This document shows positions 1 to 6,330 of a DNA stretch of 16,500 bases, piece after piece. A program made the position numbers and the translations under genes. Position 1 is the stretch's first letter. Each line of letters starts with the position of its first letter. Location: positions 1 through 16,500 of the forward strand of contig JALNWL010000035.1 in assembly GCA_023230905.1 (NCBI GenBank). The letters are read 5' to 3'. Source of the stretch: Syntrophales bacterium (GTDB taxonomy: Bacteria; Desulfobacterota; Syntrophia; Syntrophales; UBA2251). The notes under the pieces were generated by a model that saw only the letters and a program-made list of their open reading frames with translations, did no database searches and was not told the origin of the DNA.

Positions 1-243
1 ATGATGGGCGGCGGGTGATCCGGTCCCTCCCTGGGAATGGCTCTGGATGAGCCAAACGAAAACGACGAGGTTTTCAAGAACGACGGCCTGACCTTCATCA
101 TCGAAAAGGCCCTCTGGGAGCAGGCCAAACCGATCACCGTGGACTTCATCACCTCTCCGATGGGTTCCGGTTTCAAACTGAGTTCCAACATCGCCGCGTC
201 CGGCGGTTGCGGAACGTCGTGCAGCACATCCTGCAGTTGCTGA
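1..243 (+). CDS. HesB/IscA-like selenoprotein, 5'-truncated, with in-frame UGA (Sec)
   Basis: This is the C-terminal part of a HesB/IscA-like (A-type iron-sulfur carrier fold) protein; the start lies before the window. Frame 1 reads MMGGG, then TGA at 16-18, then SGPSLGMALDEP, continuing without a break to the stop at 241-243. In relatives the position of this TGA is Cys or selenocysteine in a GG-C/U-SGPSLGMALDEP motif, so I read it as Sec rather than a stop. A stem-loop suited to a SECIS lies just downstream. The C-terminus is cysteine-rich (CGTSCSTSCSC), which could help bind a cluster or metal. HesB-like selenoproteins are known from computational surveys of bacterial selenoproteomes; their exact role is unsettled. 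An automatic caller would start at the ATG at 37 and lose the Sec residue and the first half of the domain. The family call is firm; Sec insertion is inferred from sequence. Confidence 0.85.
38..54 (+). promoter_or_regulatory. Putative bacterial SECIS stem-loop for the UGA at 16-18
   Basis: A perfect 6-bp stem pairs TGGCTC (38-43) with GAGCCA (49-54) around a five-base loop, TGGAT (44-48). Bacterial SECIS elements lie inside the coding region a short way downstream of the UGA and carry a G-rich apical loop recognised by SelB. Here the loop GG (45-46) is 27 nt after the UGA, within the normal range. It fits together with the protein motif at the UGA. Folding was done by eye only. Confidence 0.75.
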
Positions 244-299
244 ATCCCGAAGGGGGAGGGTCTGGGGAATTCCCCGCGGCCCTCCCCCGATTCATTTTC
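242..299 (+). terminator. Rho-independent terminator of the HesB-like gene
   Basis: A perfect 9-bp stem pairs GGGGGAGGG (252-260) with CCCTCCCCC (280-288). The loop region contains the palindrome GGGGAATTCCCC (264-275). An outer 5-bp stem, GAATC (242-246) with GATTC (289-293), begins in the stop codon. The T-rich ATTTTCT follows at 294-300. The stem is very stable; the U-tract is short. Confidence 0.75.
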
Positions 300-438
300 T
301 CCGGACTTCCCCGCCCCCGATGCCCCTTCACGGATTGAACACCGCCCCGACCCGTGCGAAGCGCGTCCTTCCGGACCGGCGGGAAGCGGCGCGGCGGGGC
401 CGCTTGGGGGAGGGCGGACACTTGAAGGAGCACGCGGC

Positions 439-1419
439 ATGAGCCAGCCGACCTACGAAGACGAACAGATGCGCCTGGAGGCGGAAAAATGCATGCGGGA
501 CGGCCGCTTCGAGGATGCCGTCGCCCTGTACCGCACGCTCGTCGCCGCCCACCCGGGCGAGGAGTCCTACCTGCTCGCCCTGGCCTGGGCCTGCCATGAC
601 CAAGGCGCCTGGGAGGAGGCGATCGATTGCTTCGAGCGCCTCCTGGACCGGGAACTGGGCCGGAAGGTCTTCACGGGATTCGGCTTCGACGAACTGGTGC
701 GGATCTACAAGGAGCACGGGCTGCACGACCGCCTGGTCGAAGTCTGCGGGCGGGCCTGCGCGGCCCAGCCCGAGGATTACGCCCTGCTGGCCGAACTGGG
801 TGAGGCCTGCCTGCTGGCGGCGCAACCGGCGGAGGCCGCCGCCGCGTTCCGGAAGATGGCGGAGATGGAACCGGACGACGCGATGGCCTTCTGCCGCCTT
901 GGCAACGCCCTGATCGCCGCGGGGAAGTTTACGGAGGCGGAGACGGCGTACGGACGGGCCGCCGCCCTCGAGCCCGACACCGGCGCCGTGTTTTTCCTGC
1001 GCCTGGCCGACGCCTACCTCAAGGCCGGCGAAACCGAACGGGCCGAAACCGCCGCGCGCCACTGCCTGGCATCCCGGCCCGACGAGCCCCTCTATCACTG
1101 CACCCTGGGCGACATCCTTGTCCGCCGGGGCCGACTCGAAGAAGCCCGCGGCTGCTACGATACCGCCGTCGCCCTGAGACCGGAAGACGCCGGGGCCTAT
1201 TACAACCGCCTGGGCAACGCCCTGACCCGTGACGGCCGGCATCGCCAGGCCCTGGAGGCCTTCCGGGCGGCCGTCGCCGCGGCACCGGACACCCCGGCCC
1301 TCTACGAACGGCTCGCCACGGCCTGTCGTGCCCTGGGCATGGACGAACAGGCCCGCGACGCCGAGCTGCGGGTCCGCATAAACAAAAAAGGCCCGCGGGA
1401 CAACCTCACGGGCCGGTGA
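439..1419 (+). CDS. Tetratricopeptide-repeat (TPR) protein
   Basis: A 326-residue protein built almost entirely of TPR helical pairs. Repeated units resemble A-x-x-x-Y/F-R-x-x-x-x-x-x-P-x-x-x-x-A/Y, for example FEDAVALYRTLVAAHPGEES near residue 25 and RRQALEAFRAAV-like units near 270. TPRs form a superhelical scaffold for protein-protein contacts, so the protein is probably an adaptor; no enzymatic domain is visible. There is no signal peptide or membrane segment, so it is predicted cytoplasmic. The ATG at 439 is preceded by GAAGGAG at good spacing. It stands alone on the plus strand and converges on the pilus-ATPase operon with a 25-bp gap. Its last codons also hold the apparent terminator of that operon. 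Partner unknown; a role in pilus biology is only a neighbourhood guess. Confidence 0.8.
   Translation: MSQPTYEDEQMRLEAEKCMRDGRFEDAVALYRTLVAAHPGEESYLLALAWACHDQGAWEEAIDCFERLLDRELGRKVFTGFGFDELVRIYKEHGLHDRLVEVCGRACAAQPEDYALLAELGEACLLAAQPAEAAAAFRKMAEMEPDDAMAFCRLGNALIAAGKFTEAETAYGRAAALEPDTGAVFFLRLADAYLKAGETERAETAARHCLASRPDEPLYHCTLGDILVRRGRLEEARGCYDTAVALRPEDAGAYYNRLGNALTRDGRHRQALEAFRAAVAAAPDTPALYERLATACRALGMDEQARDAELRVRINKKGPRDNLTGR
1384..1414 (-). terminator. Minus-strand Rho-independent terminator embedded in the TPR gene
   Basis: Read on the minus strand, GGCCCG (1414-1409) pairs with CGGGCC (1395-1390) and is followed directly by six T residues (plus-strand A run 1384-1389). It sits about 30 nt past the stop of the receiver-like gene at 1445. 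That is where the pilus-ATPase operon should terminate. No T-run follows the hairpin on the plus strand, so it is directional. Confidence 0.7.
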
Positions 1420-1444
1420 TCGACAGATGCGTGAACGCGGCGTT

Positions 1445-1954
1445 TCAGGCCCGCCCCACCTTCTTCATGCTTTCACGAAAGATGTGATAGAAGGCCCGGT
1501 TGTCCTCGACGCCCTCCTTGATGATCGTCGTTGCGTTGTCCAGATTGGTTGCGTTGATCGTCACGTTGACGCTCTTTGTGAAGGCCGCCATGTTGTCCAT
1601 CGTCCGGAAGCGTTCCGTCACCAGGGCCACGAACGTCTGCCGCCGGATGCCCATGTTGAGCCCCGCGAGGTACTTGAGCACGGCGTTGTCATCGGGATTT
1701 TCGGCATCGAAGCGCTCGTCGATCACCGCGACGTCGTAGATGTGGAAGCGCATCCGCTTCAGGGCGTCTTTGGCGTCGGCGGCCTCCGTGATCCGGTAGT
1801 CGAGGGATTTCAGCGCCGCATTCAGCATGGCCCGCTTCTCCGGATCGGCCTCGCAGACGATCGCCGTGGCACCGCCGGCCTCGAGAAAATCGAACGGCTT
1901 GTCCGACGCATTGTAGTTTTCCGCTGCCTGTCCCGCACTCTTGTCTTCGTCCAT
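1445..1954 (-). CDS. Receiver-domain (CheY-like) protein, atypical
   Basis: A 169-residue stand-alone protein with a CheY-like fold and a roughly 28-residue N-terminal extension. In predicted beta-strand order it shows the acidic pocket (IVCEAD, E35/D37), a candidate phospho-acceptor in VAVIDERFD (D79) and the switch Thr in VALVTE (T113). The lysine that normally precedes a proline after strand 5 is missing: the region reads SVNVTINATN. No output domain follows. It may be a phosphorylatable single-domain regulator or a degenerate receiver working by protein contacts. It is the last gene of the minus-strand operon with the two PilT-type ATPases, 77 bp downstream of the second. It has its own strong ribosome site (AAGGAGAG) before the ATG at 1954. 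A role in controlling pilus retraction or motility is inferred from context. Confidence 0.7.
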   Translation of the reverse strand: MDEDKSAGQAAENYNASDKPFDFLEAGGATAIVCEADPEKRAMLNAALKSLDYRITEAADAKDALKRMRFHIYDVAVIDERFDAENPDDNAVLKYLAGLNMGIRRQTFVALVTERFRTMDNMAAFTKSVNVTINATNLDNATTIIKEGVEDNRAFYHIFRESMKKVGRA

Positions 1955-2016
1955 CCTCTCTCTCCTTTGCTTACGATCCGCGTCCTGACCGTGCAGTTAC
2001 GGCATCAATCCGGCCA

Positions 2017-2026
2017 GGGGGGGGGG
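2017..2026. repeat. Homopolymer tract of ten G (ten C on the minus strand)
   Basis: Ten consecutive G residues lie in the 77-bp spacer between the second PilT-like gene (stop at 2032) and the receiver-like gene (start at 1954). The tract begins five bases past the upstream stop codon. Such tracts slip easily in replication and sequencing. The length does not affect either reading frame as called. Confidence 0.9.
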
Positions 2027-2031
2027 AACTC

Positions 2032-3207
2032 TCAGAAGCGGGGCTTCGGCTTGCCGTAGCCCTTATCCACCTCCAGCTTTCCGAGATCGGTGGTCTTCTC
2101 TCCCTTGGAGCTCTTCACGGAATCGATCCCACGGCCGACGATGCCCTTGTTGGAGGCGTAGGCCCGGCCGGTCTCTTCGCTGATCAGCCCCTGCTCGTAC
2201 AGATTGATGATGTAATCGTCAAAGGTCGTCCAGCCGAAGGCCTTGCCGGCCTCGATGATCTCGTAGAAGGTCTTCCCCTCCGACTCGCCGTGGAGGATCG
2301 TATCCTTGGTCCGCAGGTTCGACCCCATGATCTCGAAGGCCGCCACGCGGCCGCCACCCTCCTTGGGCAGGAGCCGCTGGCAGACGATCCAGCGGACCGT
2401 ATCGGCCAGGCGGATCCGGATCTGGGTCTCCTCCTCGTTGGAGAACATGCCGAGGATGCGGTTAATCGTCTGGCCCGCGTCGACGGTGTGGAGGGTGGAC
2501 AGGACGAGATGCCCCGTCTCCGCGGCGGACAGGCCGATCTCCACCGTCTCCCGGTCGCGCATTTCCCCGACGAGGATGACCTTCGGGGCCTGGCGCAGGG
2601 CCGCCCGGAGGCCGTTGGCGAAGGTGTCGAAATCCGTCCCCATCTCCCGCTGGTTGAACGTCGCCTTGCGGTGGGGGTGGACGTATTCCACCGGGTCTTC
2701 GAGGGTGACGATATGGATGGATTTCCGGTCGTTGATGTCGTTCAGGAGCGCCGCGAGCGACGTCGATTTGCCGCTGCCCGTGGCGCCCGTGACCAGGATG
2801 ATGCCGTTCTTCTCCTCGGCCATCTTGTGGAAGGCCTCGGGCAAATTCATGTCCTCGAACGTCGGGATCCGCGTCTCCAGCTTTCTTAAGACGATGGAGT
2901 AGTTTCCCCGCTGGGAAAAGATGTTCACGCGGAACCGGGCCTTGCCGGGCAGGGCGTACGACGAGTCGCAGGACCCCTCGGCCAAGAGCGTCTCCGTCAG
3001 GCGGCGGTCCTGGTTGATCAGGTTGAGTGCAAAAATCTCCGTTTGGAACGGCGTCAGCTCGGGGACCGGCGGATCGAGTTCCACCCCGCTCAACTGGCCT
3101 GAGGTTTCCACCTGGAAGGGCTTGCCGACGGTGATGTTCAGATCCGACACGTTTCCGTACGTATCGAGCATCCGGCCCAAGATGTAATCGATTTCCTGCT
3201 TTCTCAT
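2032..3207 (-). CDS. PilT/PilU-like type IV pilus retraction ATPase, second paralogue
   Basis: A 391-residue member of the PilT/VirB11 secretion-ATPase family. Seen in order: Walker A GATGSGKST (141-149), Asp box TLEDPVEY (E170, D171), Walker B VILVGEMRD (210-218, E215) and His box HLVLSTLHT (H233, H240). All catalytic motifs are intact, so it should form a hexameric ATPase at the pilus base. Canonical PilT carries an AIRNLIRE motif at the corresponding C-terminal position; here the stretch reads GSNLRTKDTILHGE (295-308). That makes it resemble PilU-type or accessory paralogues. A roughly 35-residue lysine-rich tail follows. The start at 3207 has a GGGAGGG ribosome site, 19 bp after canonical pilT. 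It probably modulates or assists retraction in tandem with its neighbour. Exact subtype uncertain. Confidence 0.88.
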   Translation of the reverse strand: MRKQEIDYILGRMLDTYGNVSDLNITVGKPFQVETSGQLSGVELDPPVPELTPFQTEIFALNLINQDRRLTETLLAEGSCDSSYALPGKARFRVNIFSQRGNYSIVLRKLETRIPTFEDMNLPEAFHKMAEEKNGIILVTGATGSGKSTSLAALLNDINDRKSIHIVTLEDPVEYVHPHRKATFNQREMGTDFDTFANGLRAALRQAPKVILVGEMRDRETVEIGLSAAETGHLVLSTLHTVDAGQTINRILGMFSNEEETQIRIRLADTVRWIVCQRLLPKEGGGRVAAFEIMGSNLRTKDTILHGESEGKTFYEIIEAGKAFGWTTFDDYIINLYEQGLISEETGRAYASNKGIVGRGIDSVKSSKGEKTTDLGKLEVDKGYGKPKPRF

Positions 3208-3226
3208 CGCTTACCCTCCCGTTGCG

Positions 3227-4309
3227 CTAAACTTCCGTGAAGTCCGCGGGCGGCGTCTTCAGGAAGGGCCGGAATTTGGCCTTGTCGTTGCACTTGGCGT
3301 AGGCCTCGTCCGCGGAAATCCACCCCTTGTTGAGCAGATCCATGATGCCGTCGTCCAGAAGCTGCATCCCGTACTTGCGTCCCGTCTGGATCATCGACGG
3401 GATCTGGAAGGTCTTGGACTCACGGATCAGGTTCCGCACGGCCACGTTGGCGATCAAGATCTCCAGGGCGGCGCAGCGGCCCTTCTTGTCGATCCGCTTG
3501 AAGAGGACCTGGGCGATGACCGCCCGGATGCCGTCGGCCAGGGTGGAGCGGATCTGCATCTGTTCCTCGGAGGGGAAGACCTCGATGACCCGGTCGATCG
3601 TCTTGGCGGCGCTCGTCGTGTGGAGGGTGCCGAAGACGAGATGGCCGGTGGAGGCCGCCTCGACGGCAAGTGAAATCGTCTCCAAGTCGCGGAGCTCGCC
3701 GACCAGGATGATGTCCGGATCCTCGCGGAGGGCGCCGCGGAGGGCCGCCGTGAAGGACTTCGTGTGGACGCCCACCTCGCGGTGGTTCACGATACAGCCC
3801 TGGCTCTGGTGGACGAACTCGATGGGGTCCTCGATCGTGATGATGTGGTCCTTGCGGAGGCGGTTGGCCTCGTCGATGATCGCGGCGAGCGTCGTCGACT
3901 TGCCGCTTCCGGTCGGCCCCGTCACGAGGACGAGCCCCCGCGGCAAGCTCGCCAGCTTGCCGATGACGGGCGGCAGGCCGAGGTCCTGGCAGGTCAGGAT
4001 CTTGCTGGGAATCTCTCGGAAGACGGCCGCCACCCCGTACTTCTGCTGGAAGAAGTTGGCCCGGTAGCGGGCCAGACCCGGGATTTCGTAGGCAAAGTCG
4101 ATGTCTCCCGTCTCTTCGAACTGCTTGATCTTGTGCTCCGGCGCGATCTCGTACAGCATGGCCTTGAGTTCGTCGTTTTCGAGCACGTTGTACTTGACCC
4201 GTTCGATCTCCCCCCGGATGCGCAGGGCCGGTTGCTGACCGGACACCAGATGCAGGTCGGACGATCCCTGTTCATGCATGAGCTGGAAAAAGGCGTCGAT
4301 CTTGGCCAT
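3227..4309 (-). CDS. pilT: PilT, type IV pilus twitching-motility (retraction) ATPase
   Basis: A 360-residue canonical PilT. It is a cytoplasmic hexameric ATPase that drives disassembly of the type IV pilus fibre. Visible motifs: Walker A GPTGSGKST (131-139), Asp box TIEDPIEF (E160, D161), Walker B IILVGELRD (200-208, E205), His box HLVFGTLHT (H223, H230) and the PilT hallmark AVRNLIRE (290-297), needed for retraction in studied members. I chose the ATG at 4309 because the protein then begins MAKIDAFFQLMHEQGSSDLHL, a typical PilT N-terminus, with GGGAGGGG just upstream. The open frame continues far upstream but crosses the tRNA and the opposite-strand ligase gene. It is first in the operon with the second ATPase and the receiver-like gene, driven by the promoter at 4364-4393. 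Confidence 0.95.
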   Translation of the reverse strand: MAKIDAFFQLMHEQGSSDLHLVSGQQPALRIRGEIERVKYNVLENDELKAMLYEIAPEHKIKQFEETGDIDFAYEIPGLARYRANFFQQKYGVAAVFREIPSKILTCQDLGLPPVIGKLASLPRGLVLVTGPTGSGKSTTLAAIIDEANRLRKDHIITIEDPIEFVHQSQGCIVNHREVGVHTKSFTAALRGALREDPDIILVGELRDLETISLAVEAASTGHLVFGTLHTTSAAKTIDRVIEVFPSEEQMQIRSTLADGIRAVIAQVLFKRIDKKGRCAALEILIANVAVRNLIRESKTFQIPSMIQTGRKYGMQLLDDGIMDLLNKGWISADEAYAKCNDKAKFRPFLKTPPADFTEV

Positions 4310-4363
4310 AGAGTCCCCTCCCGGATGGTTGAAATGATGCTGCCGTTTGTGAAACGATGGGCG

Positions 4364-4393
4364 AGTATAGGGAATCGCCAGAGCATTTGTCAA
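4364..4393 (-). promoter_or_regulatory. Sigma-70 promoter of the pilT operon
   Basis: On the minus strand, TTGACA (4393-4388) is a perfect -35 element. An 18-bp spacer separates it from TATACT (4369-4364), a near-consensus -10. It lies about 55 bp upstream of the pilT start and points at it. Housekeeping-type expression is inferred; no sigma-54 site was seen here. Confidence 0.8.
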
Positions 4394-4450
4394 GACAAGA
4401 TTCCGGCGGTCCGGCGCGCTCGTGACGGCACGCCGATGCCAATGAATTGC

Positions 4451-4478
4451 TTGACAGGAGCGGGGCGGATCGTATATG
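4451..4478 (+). promoter_or_regulatory. Sigma-70 promoter of tRNA-Ala
   Basis: A perfect -35 TTGACA (4451-4456) is followed after 16 bp by TATATG (4473-4478); TATGCT (4475-4480, 18-bp spacing) is an alternative -10. Transcription would begin around 4485, about 65 bp before the tRNA. This leader would need 5' processing. It may also serve the ligase/acetyltransferase pair by read-through. Confidence 0.65.
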
Positions 4479-4549
4479 CTTCGCCCGCTTTTGGACAGGC
4501 GGGTTGCGTTCTTACGACGTCCACCGCCTGTCGCACGGAAGGCCGGCGT

Positions 4550-4625
4550 GGGGATGTAGCTCAACTGGGAGAGCGCGGCGTTCGCAATGCCGAGGTCAGG
4601 GGTTCGAGCCCCCTCATCTCCACCA
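4550..4625 (+). tRNA. tRNA-Ala (anticodon CGC)
   Basis: All four arms can be drawn. The acceptor stem is GGGGATG (4550-4556) with CATCTCC (4615-4621), including the G3:U70 wobble that identifies alanine tRNAs. The D arm is GCTC/GAGC. The anticodon stem is CGGCG/TGCCG with loop TTCGCAA, giving anticodon CGC (4583-4585) for codon GCG. The T arm is AGGGG/CCCCT with TTCGAGC. The discriminator A (4622) is followed by an encoded CCA (4623-4625). A five-T run follows at 4626-4630. Confidence 0.96.
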
Positions 4626-4681
4626 TTTTTCCTTTTCCTCTCGCAAAGACCCGTCCGCAAACGCGATCGTGTGACGCCCTC

Positions 4682-5692
4682 ATGAACGTGGTTGTCCTGC
4701 ATACGCCGGTAGGGACGGAAGCCAGCCGGGACGAGGCGGACACCGACATCCAGCGGGAGGCCGTGCTGGATGCGCTCGGGGCCCTCGGCCACAGGGCGGT
4801 CGCCCTGCCCTTTTCCCTGAACCTCGAAGAAACCGCCGCACGGCTGCGCGCCCTGGCGCCGCACGTCGTCTTCAACCTCTACGAGCCCCTCACCGGGGAG
4901 GGGCGCCTCATTCATCTGGCCCCGGCCCTGCTGGACCAACTCCGCCTGCCCTACACCGGCAACCCGACGGAGGCCCTCTTTCTCACCTCCAACAAGCTCC
5001 TCGGCAAACGTCTTCTGGCGCACGCCGGTTTCAAGACCCCCCCCTGGCGGACGCCGCGGGATGCCGCAACGTCCGAGCCGATGCCGCCGGGACGGTGGAT
5101 CGTCAAGTCCGTCTGGGAGCACGCCTCCATCGGCCTGGACGACGACGCGGTCTTCACCACCGGAAACGCCAAGGATCTGGACGAAACCCTGCGGACGCGG
5201 GGCGACGGGCCGGGCGGCGACTGTTTCGCCGAGGCCTACATCGACGGCCGCGAATTCAACCTCTCACTTCTCGCCGGAAAGAACGGTCCGGAGGTCCTCC
5301 CGCCCGCGGAGATCCGCTTCGACGACTACCCCCCGGACAAGCTTCGCATCGTCGGCTACCGGGCGAAATGGGAGGAGGACACTTTCGAATATCGGCACTC
5401 GCCGCGCTCCTTCGACTTTCCACCCGCGGATGGGCCGTTGCTGGAGACCCTGACGGACATCGCCCGGCGCTGCTGGAATCTCTTCGCGCTTGCGGGCTAC
5501 GCGCGGATGGACTTCCGCGTCGACGCCGCGGGCGCCCCCTGGGTGCTCGAGATCAACGCCAACCCGGGGATCGCCCCGGACAGCGGTTTCGTCGCGGCGG
5601 CCGGGCAGGCCGGATTCGCCTATCCCCGGATGATCGGGCGGATCCTTCAGGACGCCGTAACCTTCAGATCGACAGGGGGCGCCCGTGACTGA
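4682..5692 (+). CDS. D-alanine-D-alanine ligase-like ATP-grasp protein
   Basis: A 336-residue ATP-grasp protein related to D-Ala-D-Ala ligase, which joins two amino acids using ATP through an acyl phosphate. Seen: the Ddl-like central segment YTGNPTEALFLTSNK (91-105), the nucleotide-binding lysine region WIVKSVWEHASIG (139-151), E-A-Y-I-D-G-R-E-F-N (184-193) and the metal-binding C-terminal motif LEINANPG (289-296). The N-terminus (MNVVVLHTPVGTEASRDEADTD) lacks the usual Ddl opening with its conserved serine loop. The true substrate may therefore differ from D-alanine. The ATG at 4682 fits the start of strand 1 but has no clear ribosome site. Its stop overlaps the GTG start of the acetyltransferase, so the two are translationally coupled. 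Peptide or amino-acid ligase activity is inferred. Confidence 0.82.
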   Translation: MNVVVLHTPVGTEASRDEADTDIQREAVLDALGALGHRAVALPFSLNLEETAARLRALAPHVVFNLYEPLTGEGRLIHLAPALLDQLRLPYTGNPTEALFLTSNKLLGKRLLAHAGFKTPPWRTPRDAATSEPMPPGRWIVKSVWEHASIGLDDDAVFTTGNAKDLDETLRTRGDGPGGDCFAEAYIDGREFNLSLLAGKNGPEVLPPAEIRFDDYPPDKLRIVGYRAKWEEDTFEYRHSPRSFDFPPADGPLLETLTDIARRCWNLFALAGYARMDFRVDAAGAPWVLEINANPGIAPDSGFVAAAGQAGFAYPRMIGRILQDAVTFRSTGGARD

Positions 5693-6188
5693 TCCCGCCC
5701 TGAGGTTCCGCACCGACCTCCGTCCCGCGGACCGCGAGGCCATCCGCCGCCTCGTGGACGGGACGGGGTTCTTTTCCGAAGAAGAGGTCGCGATCGCCTT
5801 GGAGCTCGTGGACGAGCGCCTCCGGAAGGGCGGCGACAGCGGGTATCATTTTCTGGTCGCCGGGCAGGGCGGGCGGATCTCGGCCTACGCGTGCTACGGA
5901 CCGATTCCCGGCACCCGGAACAGCTTCGACCTATACTGGCTGGTCGTGGACGCCTCCCGGCAGCGGCAGGGGATCGGCGGGCGGCTTCTCGCCCGGAGCG
6001 AAAGCCGGATGGCGGCGCTGGGCGCCCGGCGCGTGTATGCGGACACCTCCGCCCGGCCCCAGTACGCCCCGACCCGCGCCTTCTACGAGGCCTCCGGTTA
6101 CGCGCCGACGGCCTTCCTGGAAGATTTTTACGCCCCCGGTGACGGAAAAGTCATCTATGTCAAGGTTCTGACAACGGATTCCGGATAG
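5685..6188 (+). CDS. GNAT-family N-acetyltransferase
   Basis: A 167-residue GNAT protein that should transfer an acetyl group from acetyl-CoA to an amine. The CoA-binding motif A is clear: WLVVDASRQRQGIGGRLL, with Q-R-Q-G-I-G-G-R at 93-100. The C-terminal RAFYEASGY segment is also typical. The GTG start at 5685 overlaps the ligase stop by 8 bp and is preceded by AGGGGG at short spacing, so translation is coupled. Pairing with a Ddl-like ligase suggests the two act on the same amino-acid or peptide product, for example acetylating it. The substrate cannot be read from the sequence. Just past the stop is a GC-rich hairpin (6192-6197 with 6211-6216) without an adjacent U-tract. Confidence 0.85.
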   Translation: MTDPALRFRTDLRPADREAIRRLVDGTGFFSEEEVAIALELVDERLRKGGDSGYHFLVAGQGGRISAYACYGPIPGTRNSFDLYWLVVDASRQRQGIGGRLLARSESRMAALGARRVYADTSARPQYAPTRAFYEASGYAPTAFLEDFYAPGDGKVIYVKVLTTDSG

Positions 6189-6330
6189 GGACGGGCGCGC
6201 CCGGCGCGATCGCCCGCTGCGGAAAGGGATTGCTTTTTCCACCATTATTGAGTAGAGAACAACCGGCTTTTTCCGGGACGGTCCAAATGGGACGCGCCCG
6301 AGAGAAAGGGCCTGTTCCGAGGGTCAACGC

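Noticed and set aside
37..243. ATG at 37 as the start of a small 68-residue protein
   Set aside because: The homology continues upstream through the TGA at 16-18 in the same frame, so 37 is an internal Met of the HesB-like selenoprotein.
4626..4636. T-run after the tRNA as an intrinsic terminator
   Set aside because: Five Ts follow the CCA, but there is no hairpin other than the tRNA itself; read-through into the ligase gene remains possible.
3764..4681. Long N-terminal extension of the ligase-like protein
   Set aside because: The open frame runs antisense to pilT and through the tRNA; family similarity begins only at the ATG at 4682.
4310..5122. N-terminal extension of pilT on the minus strand
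   Set aside because: It crosses the tRNA and the ligase gene on the other strand; a typical PilT N-terminus and ribosome site are at 4309.
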